Source of the DNA: Deltaproteobacteria bacterium HGW-Deltaproteobacteria-14
GTDB lineage: Bacteria > Myxococcota_A > UBA9042 > PHBI01
NCBI GenBank assembly: GCA_002841945.1
Contig: PHBI01000037.1
Span: 31,513-95,512 of the forward strand
DNA: 64,000 bases
Direction of reading: 5' to 3'
Shown here: positions 50,023-59,049 of the stretch, one piece after another
Layout of the letters: each line of letters opens with the position of its first letter
Position numbering within the stretch: position 1 is the stretch's first letter
Program-made: the position numbers and the translations under genes
Notes under the pieces: model-generated
Told to the model about the DNA's origin: nothing
Database searches by the model: none
Seen by the model: the letters and a program-made list of their open reading frames with translations, nothing else

Positions 50023-52296
50023 CTATTCGCAGCTGAGGTTGAGACCCCAGCCGTTCAGGGAGCCGTCGAACGAGTCGGCCCAGTTGTCCCAGGCGGAAAT
50101 GATCCAGTCGCCCTGGGCCTCCTCGCCGTTGAAGGTGCTCAGCGCGTCCGCGGGCGCGAACTCCGGGGGGCCGGAGGAGCCGAGATCGGTGAAGACGCCG
50201 ACGAGGTCGTCGGCGCTCGAGCCCGTGCCATCCCACAGGTAGATGACCGTACCGGTGGGCGACTCGAGGGTGACCTCGACGTCACCACGGTAGCCGTGGA
50301 TCAGGTCGATGGGGACGGTGAGGTTGCTGAGCGTGCAGTTCTCGGCGACGGAGATCGTGTTGCTCACCGCGGTGTCGTCGTGGAAGGCGAGGGCAAGGGA
50401 CGCGGGGGTGGCGGCGAAGGTGCCCGCGCCGTAGACGTAGTCCGGGATCACCGGCGGGACGTATTCGGTGACGCTGTAGAGCCGGTCGAAGGAGGTCGTC
50501 GAGCCCGCGGTCACGGTGCCGAACGAGCGGTACAGCGCCGAGAACGAGTCGGTGTCGTCCACGTAGAAGAAGAGCGTGCCGCTCTCCCGGCTGTAGAGGT
50601 TGCCGTCGTTGAAGCCGTTCGCGATGGTCACCAGGCTGTCGACGGCGGCGTCGTTGTCGGTGTCGAGGTAGAGCTTCTTGGGGGCGGAGCTGCTGACCTC
50701 GATCTGGTTCGGGGCGCGGCCGCCGAGGGCGACGTCGACGAAGATCTCGGGACCGAGCTCGTCGCCGGCGGTGACGAGGGCGACCCCGTCGGCGCCGTTG
50801 AAGAAGCCGATGCGGGCCATCCCGCTGTCGAGCGCAGCGTCGTTCTCGGTGAACGTCGTCCAGGCGAGGGCGCCGGCGTTGTCGTAGAAGACCAGCGAGT
50901 CGCGGCTCGCCTTCGGCATGTCGAGGGCGATGGTGGCGACGACCGCGTCGGTCGAGTCGAGGACCTCGAAGCTGCCCGCGTTCACCGTGACGAAGAAGTC
51001 GGCCGCCGTCTCGTAGCTGACCGTCCCGAGGACCGTGCCGCCGGCGGGGCGGAGCTTCAGGATGCTGTCCGCCGTGGCCGAGAGGTGGACGAGGGAGACG
51101 AGCGCGGTGTGCAGGTCGGTCAGGGAGACCACGTAGTCGGCGAGGCTGCCGGTGGCCGGGGAGTACTCGACGAGGACGACCTTCGGGCCGGTGGTGGTGG
51201 GGTACACGAAGGCGATGTCGTTCTTGCCGACGTACTGCGAGCTCGACGAGAGGTTGACGCGGAAGTCGGTCTCGCCGTCGCCGTCGACGTCGGCGTAGTA
51301 GGCGAGCGCGGCGACCGGGTTCTCGACGGTCTCGGCCGAGATGGTGCCCGGGGCGATGGTGTCGAAGACGACGGTCGCGTCGTCGTCCGCGAAGACCTTG
51401 ACGGCCGCCGCGGTCCCGTTGAAGACGCGCAGGCTCCACTTGTCGGTCGCCGGCTCGGTGTCGTCCACCGGCACGACGGTGAACCCGACGTTGGCGCCGT
51501 CGTTGTAGACGACGACGAACTGCTCGCTCAGGTAGGCGAAGCTCATCTCCGGCAGGGTCGTGAGGACCGTGTCGTCGCTCGGGTCGATGACGTCCCAGGT
51601 CGCCACGCCGTCGCTGAGGGTGAGCCAGCTGCTGCGGTCGCCGAAGCTCACCGAGGTGCCGCTGGTCGTGCCGGTCGGCGCGACGATGACGGAGGTCGGG
51701 ACGCCGTTGACGAGGTGCACGAAGGACACCTTCGCCTCGAACTGGACGACGTCGAACTTGAACGCCTCGACCGCCACCGAGCAGCCGTCGGTCGCCATCA
51801 CGAGGTAGCCGAACTGGCCGGCCTCGCTGGCGTTCGCGGTGAACTCGTTGAAGCTGGCGCCGGGCATGAACTCGGGGCCCGTGTCGCCGAGGACGATGAT
51901 GTCGGCGTCGGTGACGGCGCCGCCGTCCGCGCCCGCGACCTCGACGGTGAGCGCGAGATCGTCGCCCGTGAAGTTCTGCTCGGGGACGCCGGTGATGGCG
52001 GTGATCACGAGCTTCTCGGCGTCCGCGCAGGCGGCGTCGGCGCCGGCCGCGCCGGTGTCACCCTTGGGGCCGGCCACGCCGGCGTCACCCTTGGGGCCGG
52101 CCGCGCCGGCGTCACCCTTGGGGCCGGTCGCGCCGGTCGCGCCAGCCGCGCCGGTCGCGCCGGGATCGCCCTGCGGGCCAGCGTCGCCCTTCTGACCCGG
52201 ATCGCCTTGCGGCCCGTCCTCGCCGTCTTGGGGACAGCCACCCAGCACCAGGGCGCTGCTGGCGAGCAACGTGAGCACCACGGTTCGCAGACTCAT
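50023..52296 (-). CDS. Collagen-like lipoprotein with P-domain-like C-terminus (paralogue 2)
   Basis: The 757-residue product begins MSLRTVVLTLLASSALVLGGC; GGAGG lies 6 nt before this ATG, which excludes the longer upstream frame. Exactly 21 Gly-X-Y triplets follow (with GPKGDAGAAGPKGDAG), then LVITAITGVPEQNFTGDD, which matches the same site in the first paralogue. The middle (about 160-640) is made of DUF4397-like beta units (VSFVHLVNGVPTSV, WSLRVFNGTAAAVKVF, ARIGFFNGADGVALV). A P-domain-like end has IDLIHGYRGDVEVTLESPTG and GDWIISAWDNWADSFDGSLN. The stalk DNA itself is internally repetitive. Confidence 0.88.
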   Translation of the reverse strand: MSLRTVVLTLLASSALVLGGCPQDGEDGPQGDPGQKGDAGPQGDPGATGAAGATGATGPKGDAGAAGPKGDAGVAGPKGDTGAAGADAACADAEKLVITAITGVPEQNFTGDDLALTVEVAGADGGAVTDADIIVLGDTGPEFMPGASFNEFTANASEAGQFGYLVMATDGCSVAVEAFKFDVVQFEAKVSFVHLVNGVPTSVIVAPTGTTSGTSVSFGDRSSWLTLSDGVATWDVIDPSDDTVLTTLPEMSFAYLSEQFVVVYNDGANVGFTVVPVDDTEPATDKWSLRVFNGTAAAVKVFADDDATVVFDTIAPGTISAETVENPVAALAYYADVDGDGETDFRVNLSSSSQYVGKNDIAFVYPTTTGPKVVLVEYSPATGSLADYVVSLTDLHTALVSLVHLSATADSILKLRPAGGTVLGTVSYETAADFFVTVNAGSFEVLDSTDAVVATIALDMPKASRDSLVFYDNAGALAWTTFTENDAALDSGMARIGFFNGADGVALVTAGDELGPEIFVDVALGGRAPNQIEVSSSAPKKLYLDTDNDAAVDSLVTIANGFNDGNLYSRESGTLFFYVDDTDSFSALYRSFGTVTAGSTTSFDRLYSVTEYVPPVIPDYVYGAGTFAATPASLALAFHDDTAVSNTISVAENCTLSNLTVPIDLIHGYRGDVEVTLESPTGTVIYLWDGTGSSADDLVGVFTDLGSSGPPEFAPADALSTFNGEEAQGDWIISAWDNWADSFDGSLNGWGLNLSCE

Positions 52297-52665
52297 AGGA
52301 TACCTCCGAAGAAAGGACGGCGCGCAGGGCCTGCGGGGGCCTGCTTGCGCGTGTTGGACACCGGCTTGGGGTCGGGACTGCGGGCGCTGCGCGAAGCGGC
52401 CGCACCCGGCGATGGTCATACTCGTTGTCGAGGGCTCGGTTCAACTCGAACCGCGCTCCGGAGCGCGCTGCGCGAGCGGTTGAGGACCGCTCGTCCAACG
52501 GGGCGCGACCACCGCGCGGTGGTCTCGTGAGTGCATTGGGAGTTCACCCCGTGGCTCGGAACCCCCGTTTTCTCGGGCAAACAGGCCGGCTTGGCAAGCC
52601 AACCAGGCACCTTTTTTTCGCGTCGACCGCCCGGGGCGGCGCCGCCGGGTGGCCCCGCGCGGCGG
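52297..52665. other. 369-bp intergenic region with a T7 run on the plus strand
   Basis: No gene with a ribosome site is visible. It must carry the promoter of the collagen-like lipoprotein pair. A weak hairpin GGCTTGGCAAGCC (52588-52600) lies 11 nt before a run of seven T (52612-52618) on the plus strand. That could end a short plus-strand RNA, but no promoter for one could be identified. Confidence 0.5.
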
Positions 52666-54369
52666 CTACAACAAGCGCACCACGGGCTCTTCGTGGAGCA
52701 GCTGCTTGCGCGTGGAGAGGTCGAGCACGGTCGCGACGAGCCAGCGGTCGGCGTTGACGCCGAAGCCGATCTCGAGCCGCGGGCGCTTGTCTCGCGGGGA
52801 GTGCGGAGGCTTCAGGTAGCCGAGGGTGGGGTTGGCCTCGTTGAGCGGGACGACGAGGCGACCGTTGTCCGCCTCGCGCCCGCCGACCTTGTGGAGCTGG
52901 CCGCGCTCGTCCCACGCGAAGCGGCGCTCGTCGGGGCCGGCGTCGGCGTCGCCGATCTCGCTGATGACGAGCTTGAAGTAGTGCTCGGGTTCGCCGAGGG
53001 AGCACGTCGGGACGAGCTGCCGCTGCCACAGGTCGGGCGGGGTCGGAAAGCGCGTGCCGCGGGGGACGATGACGGTGTACTGGGGCTCGTGGGTCTTGGG
53101 GTCGTAGGTCACGAAGGCGTAGTCGTGCACGATGAAGTCGGTCTGCGTGACGGCGTCGGCGGCGAAGGCGGAGGCGCCGTAGGCGACGGCCTCGAAGGGT
53201 TGCCAGGCGCGGACGCGGTCGCGCCCGAAGCGGGCCTCGAGCTGGCCGTAGACCCGCGGCAGCAGGGTGGAGCCGCCGACCATGAGGACGTCGTCGATGG
53301 CGTCCTCGGGGACGCCGCGCTGGGCGGCGGAGGCGACGACCTGGGAGACGAGGCGCTCGAGCTCGGCGTAGAGCCCGCGGGCCGCGAGGATCTCGCCGAT
53401 GTCCTCCTGGCTGACCTCGAGGAGCCGCGCGGCCCCGCGGATCCGCGCCTCGAAGGCGCGCATCTCCTCGGGCGGGGTCAGGTAGAAGGCGTCGTGGGGC
53501 TGGAAGAACACCGCCTCCTTCACGCGCCGCGCCTCATCGAGCATCAGGCGGAACCAGAAGCGCGTCGACTCGTCGTCGGCGTCCTCGCGCAGGGGGTAGT
53601 CGAGGCGGTGGCAGAACTCCTCGACGAGCCAGCGATCCACGACGTTGCCGCCGATCGCGCGGCCGGCCTTGGCGACGACCTCGCACTGGCCGGAGGCGAC
53701 GCCGGCGGCGGTCAGCGCGACGAGCGCGACGTCCAGCGTCCCGGCGCCGAAGTCGATGACGAGCACCTGGCGGCGACGCGACAGGCCGAGGCCGTAGCCG
53801 ACGGCGGCGGCGACCGGCTCGTCGAGGAAGCGCAGGCGCTTGACCCCGGCGCTGTGGAAGGCGCGCTGGACCTCGGCGCGGTAAGCCTCGTAGGCGTCGA
53901 CCGGGGCGGTCACGACGACGTCGCGCAGGCGCTCGCCGGTCGCGGCGCGGATGGCGACGAGGAGCTCGCGGACGAAGACGCGGGCGACCTCGCGAGCGCT
54001 GATCTGCTTCTTGCCGAGGCGCGCCAGCGGGGTGAGGGCCGAGCGCGACAGGGCCTGCTTGAAGGTGGGGGCGAAGCACGCCTTGGGCTGGCTCTCGTTG
54101 AGCTCGAGGGCCTGGCGGCCGATAAAGCCGTGGCGGCCCCAGAGGCGCCTGCGGAACATGCCCCAGGTGCCGAGGCGGGCCTTGAAGCCCTCGGGCTCGA
54201 CGAGGTGGACCGCGGATGGGACGAGCCGCGGCGCCTCGAGGTGGTCCTCGCCGCCCGGGGCGCGGCAGATGTCGTTCAGCTCGACCAGGCGTGGACGCTC
54301 GGCCTCCGCGTCCCAGCGGGCGACGCTGGTGTTGGTGGTCCCGAGATCGATGGCCCAGCCGCTTCCCAT
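52666..54369 (-). CDS. Hsp70-like ATPase without a normal substrate domain
   Basis: The 567-residue product starts MGSGWAIDLGTTNTSVARW, the Hsp70 phosphate-1 motif. The phosphate-2 motif VLVIDFGAGTLDVAL and the adenosine motif DDVLMVGGSTLLPRVYGQL are present, as are LRDVVVTAPVDAYEAYRAEVQ and FLDEPVAAAVGYGLGL. An unusual insertion near residues 45-110 and a C-terminal part (about 420-567) that does not resemble DnaK's beta sandwich set it apart. It belongs to the divergent Hsp70-like proteins whose partners are mostly unknown. An in-frame GTG overlapping the stop codon of the upstream transporter gene is an alternative start. Confidence 0.85.
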   Translation of the reverse strand: MGSGWAIDLGTTNTSVARWDAEAERPRLVELNDICRAPGGEDHLEAPRLVPSAVHLVEPEGFKARLGTWGMFRRRLWGRHGFIGRQALELNESQPKACFAPTFKQALSRSALTPLARLGKKQISAREVARVFVRELLVAIRAATGERLRDVVVTAPVDAYEAYRAEVQRAFHSAGVKRLRFLDEPVAAAVGYGLGLSRRRQVLVIDFGAGTLDVALVALTAAGVASGQCEVVAKAGRAIGGNVVDRWLVEEFCHRLDYPLREDADDESTRFWFRLMLDEARRVKEAVFFQPHDAFYLTPPEEMRAFEARIRGAARLLEVSQEDIGEILAARGLYAELERLVSQVVASAAQRGVPEDAIDDVLMVGGSTLLPRVYGQLEARFGRDRVRAWQPFEAVAYGASAFAADAVTQTDFIVHDYAFVTYDPKTHEPQYTVIVPRGTRFPTPPDLWQRQLVPTCSLGEPEHYFKLVISEIGDADAGPDERRFAWDERGQLHKVGGREADNGRLVVPLNEANPTLGYLKPPHSPRDKRPRLEIGFGVNADRWLVATVLDLSTRKQLLHEEPVVRLL

Positions 54370-54374
54370 CGCGT

Positions 54375-55094
54375 TCACTCCACCGCCGCGGGGGCGGCGT
54401 CGGGTATGAGGTCCTGCTCGGTGTGCTCGGCGTTCGGGTCGATCTGGAGCCAGCGGCTCAGCCAGCGCACGCCGAAGTAGAAGGGGACGGTGTCGATGGC
54501 CGCCGCGGCGAACTTGAAGAGGTAGCTCGACGCGATCAACGCGAAGAGCTGCGCGCCCTCCGAGCGGGCGGGATCGAGCGCGATCCCGCGCGACACGTAG
54601 TAGGTGATGAGGATGACGGCGACGGAGTCGATGAGCTGGCTCACCATCGTCGAGGCGTTGTTGCGCAGCCACAGGTGGCGGCCGCGGGTCAGGCGCTTCC
54701 AGAAGTGAAAGAGCCAGACGTCGATGAACTGCGCCGCGAGGTAGGCGATCATCGAGGCGACGACGCCGCCCATGGCCAGGCGGCGGACGTCCATGAAGAC
54801 CGACGAGCCGCCGTCGAAGCCCGGGAGCTCGCCGCCGACCCACAGCACCAGCATCACCCAGAGGTTCAGCGCGAGCCCCATCCAGACGACGGCGTTGGCG
54901 CGCTTGCGCCCGTAGAGCTCGCTGATGAAGTCGGTGCAGAGGAAGGTGATCGGGTAGGGCAAGACGCCGACGGCGAGCACCAGCGGCACGTCCCAGCCGA
55001 AGAGATCGAAGGACAGGTCGATGAAGCGCGTGACGCCGAGGATGTTCAGCATCGTCAGCGAGCCGAGGAAGAACCCGGCGAGGACGAGGAACAC
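54375..55094 (-). CDS. VUT-family (YhhQ) queuosine precursor transporter
   Basis: The 239-residue product has six hydrophobic segments and the family motifs PYPITFLCTDFISELYGRKRAN, AYLAAQFIDVWLFHFWKRLT and HLWLRNNASTMVSQLIDS. YhhQ imports preQ0/preQ1 for queuosine formation in tRNA. I list the GTG at 55094; the frame stays open upstream without ATG, GTG or TTG, so a rare start such as CTG could add about 20 residues that resemble the usual N-terminal lead. It lies between the ACBP and Hsp70-like genes on one strand. Confidence 0.88.
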   Translation of the reverse strand: MFLVLAGFFLGSLTMLNILGVTRFIDLSFDLFGWDVPLVLAVGVLPYPITFLCTDFISELYGRKRANAVVWMGLALNLWVMLVLWVGGELPGFDGGSSVFMDVRRLAMGGVVASMIAYLAAQFIDVWLFHFWKRLTRGRHLWLRNNASTMVSQLIDSVAVILITYYVSRGIALDPARSEGAQLFALIASSYLFKFAAAAIDTVPFYFGVRWLSRWLQIDPNAEHTEQDLIPDAAPAAVE

Positions 55095-55179
55095 CCGCTC
55101 GCGGCGGGCGTGAAGCCGCGAGGCCTCGATGGGGTGGAGCCCGGCGGGGCGGGCGCCTGCCGGCGGCAGCTCGTTCAGC

Positions 55180-55440
55180 TCAGTTCCCGGCGAGCTTCTC
55201 GACGTAGGCCACGTAGGCGCCCATGGCGTCGCTGGCGGAGGTGCCCTTCCGGGCGGCCCAGGCGTCGTACTTGGCGCGGCCGCGGATGTCGAAGGCGCCG
55301 GGGCGCTTGCCAGCCGCGTCGCCGGCGGTCGCCTGCTTGAAGAGGCCGTAGAGGTCGAGCAGCACCGCGGGGGGCTGCTTGGGGAGGGACTTGGAGCGCT
55401 CCATGGCCTGCTCGAACCGCGCCTTCACGTCGTCGCTCAT
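55180..55440 (-). CDS. Acyl-CoA-binding protein
   Basis: The 86-residue product is a complete ACBP: four helices with FEQAMERSKSLP, LLDLYGLFKQATAGD, the ligand-binding KYDAW in GRAKYDAWAARKG, and AMGAYVAYVEKL. GGAGG lies 6 nt before the ATG. ACBPs bind long-chain acyl-CoA esters in the cytosol. They are near-universal in eukaryotes but patchy in bacteria. The gene is divergent from the NCS2 permease and heads a likely operon with the VUT transporter and the Hsp70-like gene. Confidence 0.95.
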   Translation of the reverse strand: MSDDVKARFEQAMERSKSLPKQPPAVLLDLYGLFKQATAGDAAGKRPGAFDIRGRAKYDAWAARKGTSASDAMGAYVAYVEKLAGN

Positions 55441-55595
55441 CGTGACACCTCCATAGCCAGAGTCGGGGGAGGATTCTGCGGTGTGGGGGCGGGGGCGTCA
55501 ACGCCGCGGGGGCCGGTTGACAGCGGCGGCGGGCGGACCCTAGCTTCGGCGGAGGCCGTCCGCCCCCCCCAGCCGAATACCGCACGAGGCCCCGC

Positions 55596-57035
55596 ATGGC
55601 CGAAGACCACCTCCCGCCGTCGCGCGAGCAGCTCGCCGAGGGCGGTCAGAACCTGCTCTACGGCGTCGACGACGAGCCGCCGCTGCGCCGGGCCATCCCC
55701 CTCGGGATCCAGCACTACCTGACGATGTTCGGCTCGACGGTGGCGATCCCGCTGATCCTGTCGGGCCCGCTGGGCATCGCCGACCAGCCGGGGCAGCTCG
55801 CGACCCTGATCGCGACGATGTTCTTCGTGAGCGGGCTGACGACGCTGCTGCAGACGACGTGGGGCAACCGCCTGCCGATCGTGCAGGGCGGGACGTTCTC
55901 GATCCTCAACCCGGCGGTCGTGGTGCTGACAGCCGGCGTCCTCAAGGGCCAGGGCTTCGAGATCAAGATGCAGGAGCTCCAGGGCGCCATCATCGCCGGC
56001 GGGGTGATCGAGGCGCTGATGGGCTACTCGGGCCTCATCGGGCGCCTGCTCAGGTTCATCGGGCCGGTGACCATCGCCCCGACCATCGCGCTCATCGGGC
56101 TCTCGCTCTTCAAGTTCGGCGCCCCCATCGCCGGTCAGGACTGGCTGCTCGGCGGGCTGATGATCGGGCTCGTCATCCTGTTCTCGCAGATCCTCCGCCA
56201 CCGCTGGGCCGCCTTCGAGCTCTACCCGATCCTGCTCGCCATCCTCGCCACCTGGGGGCTGGCGGCCGTCCTCACGGCGGCCGGCCACTACGCGCCCGGC
56301 GACGCGGGCTACGTCGACTGGGCCAAGGTGGGCCAGGCCGAGCTCGCCGCGATCCCCATGCCCTTCCCGTACGGCCTGCCGCGCTTCGAGGTCTCGGTCT
56401 TCATCGCCATCGTCGCCGGCTACCTCTCCTCGATGATCGAGAGCATCGGCGACTACTACGCCTGCGCGCGGCTGTCCGGCGCGCCCACGCCGACCCGCCG
56501 GACGATCAACCGCGGCATCGGGATGGAGGGCGTCGGCAGCGTCCTCGCGGGCGTCATGGGCACCGGCAACGCGACCACGAGCTACAGCGAGAACATCGGC
56601 GCCATCGGGCTGACCCGGGTCGGCAGCCGGCGCGTCGTGCAGATCGGCGCCGTCGTGATGATCGTGCTCGGCGCGTTCCCCAAGTTCGGCGCGCTCTTCA
56701 CCTCGATCCCGCAGCCCATCGTCGGCGGCATGTACTGCACGCTCTTCGGGATGATCGCGTCGGTGGGCCTGTCGAACCTGCAGTTCGTCGACCTCAACAG
56801 CGGGCGCAACCTCTTCATCATCGGCTTCGCCTTCTTCATGGGGCTGTCGGTGCCCGAGTATTTCTCCGCCACGCCCCTCGACCTCGGCGTCGACTGGAGC
56901 TGGCTCGCGAACATCGTCAACACCATCGGCCAGACCGGGATGGCCGTCGGCGCCCTGTGCGCCTCGGTCCTCGACAACGTCATCCCCGGCACCGTCGAGG
57001 AGCGCGGCCTCTCGCATCTGCACAGCGGTGACTGA
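55596..57035 (+). CDS. NCS2-family nucleobase permease
   Basis: The 479-residue product has 12 to 14 hydrophobic segments and the NCS2 signatures: GIQHYLTMFGSTVAIPL, the TM3 motif GTFSILNPAVVVL, the TM8 region IESIGDYYACARLSG and the TM10 signature GMEGVGSVLAGVMGTGNATTSYSEN (about 310-335). The substrate cannot be fixed: the TM8 glutamate and TM10 asparagine fit uracil, xanthine/uric acid or SLC23-like carriers. GAGG is 6 nt before the ATG. Uptake of a nucleobase by proton or sodium symport is the expected role. Confidence 0.92.
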   Translation: MAEDHLPPSREQLAEGGQNLLYGVDDEPPLRRAIPLGIQHYLTMFGSTVAIPLILSGPLGIADQPGQLATLIATMFFVSGLTTLLQTTWGNRLPIVQGGTFSILNPAVVVLTAGVLKGQGFEIKMQELQGAIIAGGVIEALMGYSGLIGRLLRFIGPVTIAPTIALIGLSLFKFGAPIAGQDWLLGGLMIGLVILFSQILRHRWAAFELYPILLAILATWGLAAVLTAAGHYAPGDAGYVDWAKVGQAELAAIPMPFPYGLPRFEVSVFIAIVAGYLSSMIESIGDYYACARLSGAPTPTRRTINRGIGMEGVGSVLAGVMGTGNATTSYSENIGAIGLTRVGSRRVVQIGAVVMIVLGAFPKFGALFTSIPQPIVGGMYCTLFGMIASVGLSNLQFVDLNSGRNLFIIGFAFFMGLSVPEYFSATPLDLGVDWSWLANIVNTIGQTGMAVGALCASVLDNVIPGTVEERGLSHLHSGD

Positions 57036-57197
57036 CCGCACTCTACTTGGTGCCGTCTGCGTGCCAGGTGGGAGCCGGAGCGGCGGCAGCGGCGGCGTAC
57101 CCGAATGGGCAACGCCCTCCCCCGTTCGGGCAGGTGGCCCTCGACGCGTGACCCGGGGGTGGGCACCCTTGCGCGGTCCCGAGGCAGGAGCACGCGC

Positions 57198-59030
57198 TTG
57201 GATCTGACCCGCATGGCGCGCAAGCGCACCAACACCCCGCCGCCGCCCGCGAGCGGCGAGCGCGCGTTCTTCGGCGTCTTCCGCTACACCGGCCGCGGGA
57301 TGCGCGTCGTGTGGGAGACCAGCCGCGGCCTCACCGTCGCGATGGCCATCCTGACCGTCATCGCCGGCCTCCTCCCGGGGCTCGTCGCCTGGGTCGGCAA
57401 GCTCATCATCGACGCCGTCGTGGCCCACGACGCCGAGGCCGCCGTCCGCTGGGTCATCCTCGAGGGCGGCATCATCGCCTTCCTCGCCGCCGTGCAGCGC
57501 GGCCTGACCGTCAGCCAGTCGCTGCTCCGCGCCCTGCTCTCGCAGCGCGTCAACGTCACCATCCTCGAGAAGGCCCTCGAGCTCGATCTCCCCCACTTCG
57601 AGGACCCCGAGCTCTACGACAAGATGACCCGCGCCCGCCGCGAGGCCAGCACACGCCCGCTGTCGCTGGTCCAGCGCAGCTTCGGCGTCGCCCAGAACAC
57701 CATCAGCCTGGCGACCTACGCCGGCATCCTGCTCACGTTCTCGCCGTGGGCCGTCCTCGTCCTCGCCATCGCCGGGCTCCCGGCCTTCTTCGTCGAGGCC
57801 CGCTTCTCGAACGAGGCCTTTCGCCTCTTCACCTGGCGCACCCCCGAGACCCGCCTGCGCGCCTACTACGAGACCGCCATCGCCCGCGAGGACTTCGTCA
57901 AGGAGACCCAGCTCTACGGCCTCGGCCCGCTCTTTCTCGGCCGCTACAAGCAGATCTTCGAGACGCTCTACAGCGAGGATCGCCGCCTGACGCTGCGCCG
58001 CGGCGTCTGGGGCTGGCTCCTCGGCCTGCTCTCGACCGCGACCTTCTACGGCGCCTACGCCGTCACCGCCCTCGAGGCGGTCTACGAGCACATCACGCTG
58101 GGTCAGATGACGATGTACCTGCTCGTCTTCAAGCAGGGCCAGGCGGCGTTCTCAGCGATCCTGACCGCCATCGGCGGCATGTACGAGGACAACCTCTACC
58201 TCTCGAACCTCTACGACTTCCTCGACACCCCGTCGGCGGCGCGCGCCGCCACCGCGACCGCCGGCCCCACCCCCGGCGACGGCATCCGCTTCGACGGCGT
58301 CTCGTTTCGTTACCCCGGTGCCGAGGACGACGCCGTCCGCGACGTCACCTTCCACCTCGCCCCGGGCCGCAAGCTCGCGCTGGTCGGCGAGAACGGCAGC
58401 GGCAAGACCACGCTCATCAAGCTCCTCACCCGCCTCTACGAGCCGACCGGCGGGCGCATCCTGCTCGACGGCCTCGATCTGCGCGAGTGGAACGTCGACG
58501 CCCTGCGCAGCCGCATCGGCGTCATCTTCCAGGACTTCGTGCGCTACCAGCTCAAGGCCGGCGAGAACGTCGGCGTCGGCGACGTGCGCTACGTCGCCGA
58601 CCGCGAGCGCTGGCGCGTCGCCGCCGACAAGGGCATGGCCGACCCCGTGCTGCGCTCGCTCCCCGACGGCTACGACACCCAGCTCGGGCGCTGGTTCGGT
58701 GGCGGCCGCGAGCTGTCGCTGGGGCAGTGGCAGAAGGTCGCCCTGTCGCGCGCGTTCATGCGCAGCGAGGCGGACATCCTGGTGCTCGACGAGCCGACCG
58801 CCTCGATGGACGCGGAGGCCGAGGTCCACATCTTCGATCACTTCCGCGCCCACACCCAGGACCAGATGGCGATCCTGATCTCGCACCGCTTCTCCACCGT
58901 CCGCATGGCCGATCAGATCGTCGTGCTGTCCGACGGCCGGGTGGTCGAGCGCGGCGACCACGACTCGCTGATGGGCGAGGACGGCGTCTACGCGCGCCTC
59001 TTCTCGCTGCAGGCCGCCGGCTACCGCTGA
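57198..59030 (+). CDS. ABC exporter (fused permease and ATPase), NisT-like
   Basis: The 610-residue product starts at a TTG 7 nt after GCAGGAG; the ATG codons at 57105 and 57213 have poorer ribosome sites. Six membrane helices (about 40-340) carry the NisT/SpaT-type features HFEDPELYDKMTRARREAS, RTPETRLRAYYETAI and EDFVKETQLYGLG. The ATPase domain has Walker A GENGSGKTT, Q-loop FQDFVRYQL, signature LSLGQWQK, Walker B ILVLDEPTASMD and the switch His in ISHRFSTV. No C39 peptidase is fused. This group contains exporters of lantibiotics and other peptides. It ends 19 bp from the facing Ser-His-Gly peptide gene, a plausible cargo. Confidence 0.9.
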   Translation: MDLTRMARKRTNTPPPPASGERAFFGVFRYTGRGMRVVWETSRGLTVAMAILTVIAGLLPGLVAWVGKLIIDAVVAHDAEAAVRWVILEGGIIAFLAAVQRGLTVSQSLLRALLSQRVNVTILEKALELDLPHFEDPELYDKMTRARREASTRPLSLVQRSFGVAQNTISLATYAGILLTFSPWAVLVLAIAGLPAFFVEARFSNEAFRLFTWRTPETRLRAYYETAIAREDFVKETQLYGLGPLFLGRYKQIFETLYSEDRRLTLRRGVWGWLLGLLSTATFYGAYAVTALEAVYEHITLGQMTMYLLVFKQGQAAFSAILTAIGGMYEDNLYLSNLYDFLDTPSAARAATATAGPTPGDGIRFDGVSFRYPGAEDDAVRDVTFHLAPGRKLALVGENGSGKTTLIKLLTRLYEPTGGRILLDGLDLREWNVDALRSRIGVIFQDFVRYQLKAGENVGVGDVRYVADRERWRVAADKGMADPVLRSLPDGYDTQLGRWFGGGRELSLGQWQKVALSRAFMRSEADILVLDEPTASMDAEAEVHIFDHFRAHTQDQMAILISHRFSTVRMADQIVVLSDGRVVERGDHDSLMGEDGVYARLFSLQAAGYR

Positions 59031-59049
59031 TCCGGGAGCTCGACCGCCC

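Noticed and set aside
52588..52618. Small plus-strand RNA ending at the T7 run
   Set aside because: The stem is only 5 bp, the T run is 11 nt past it, and no promoter could be identified.
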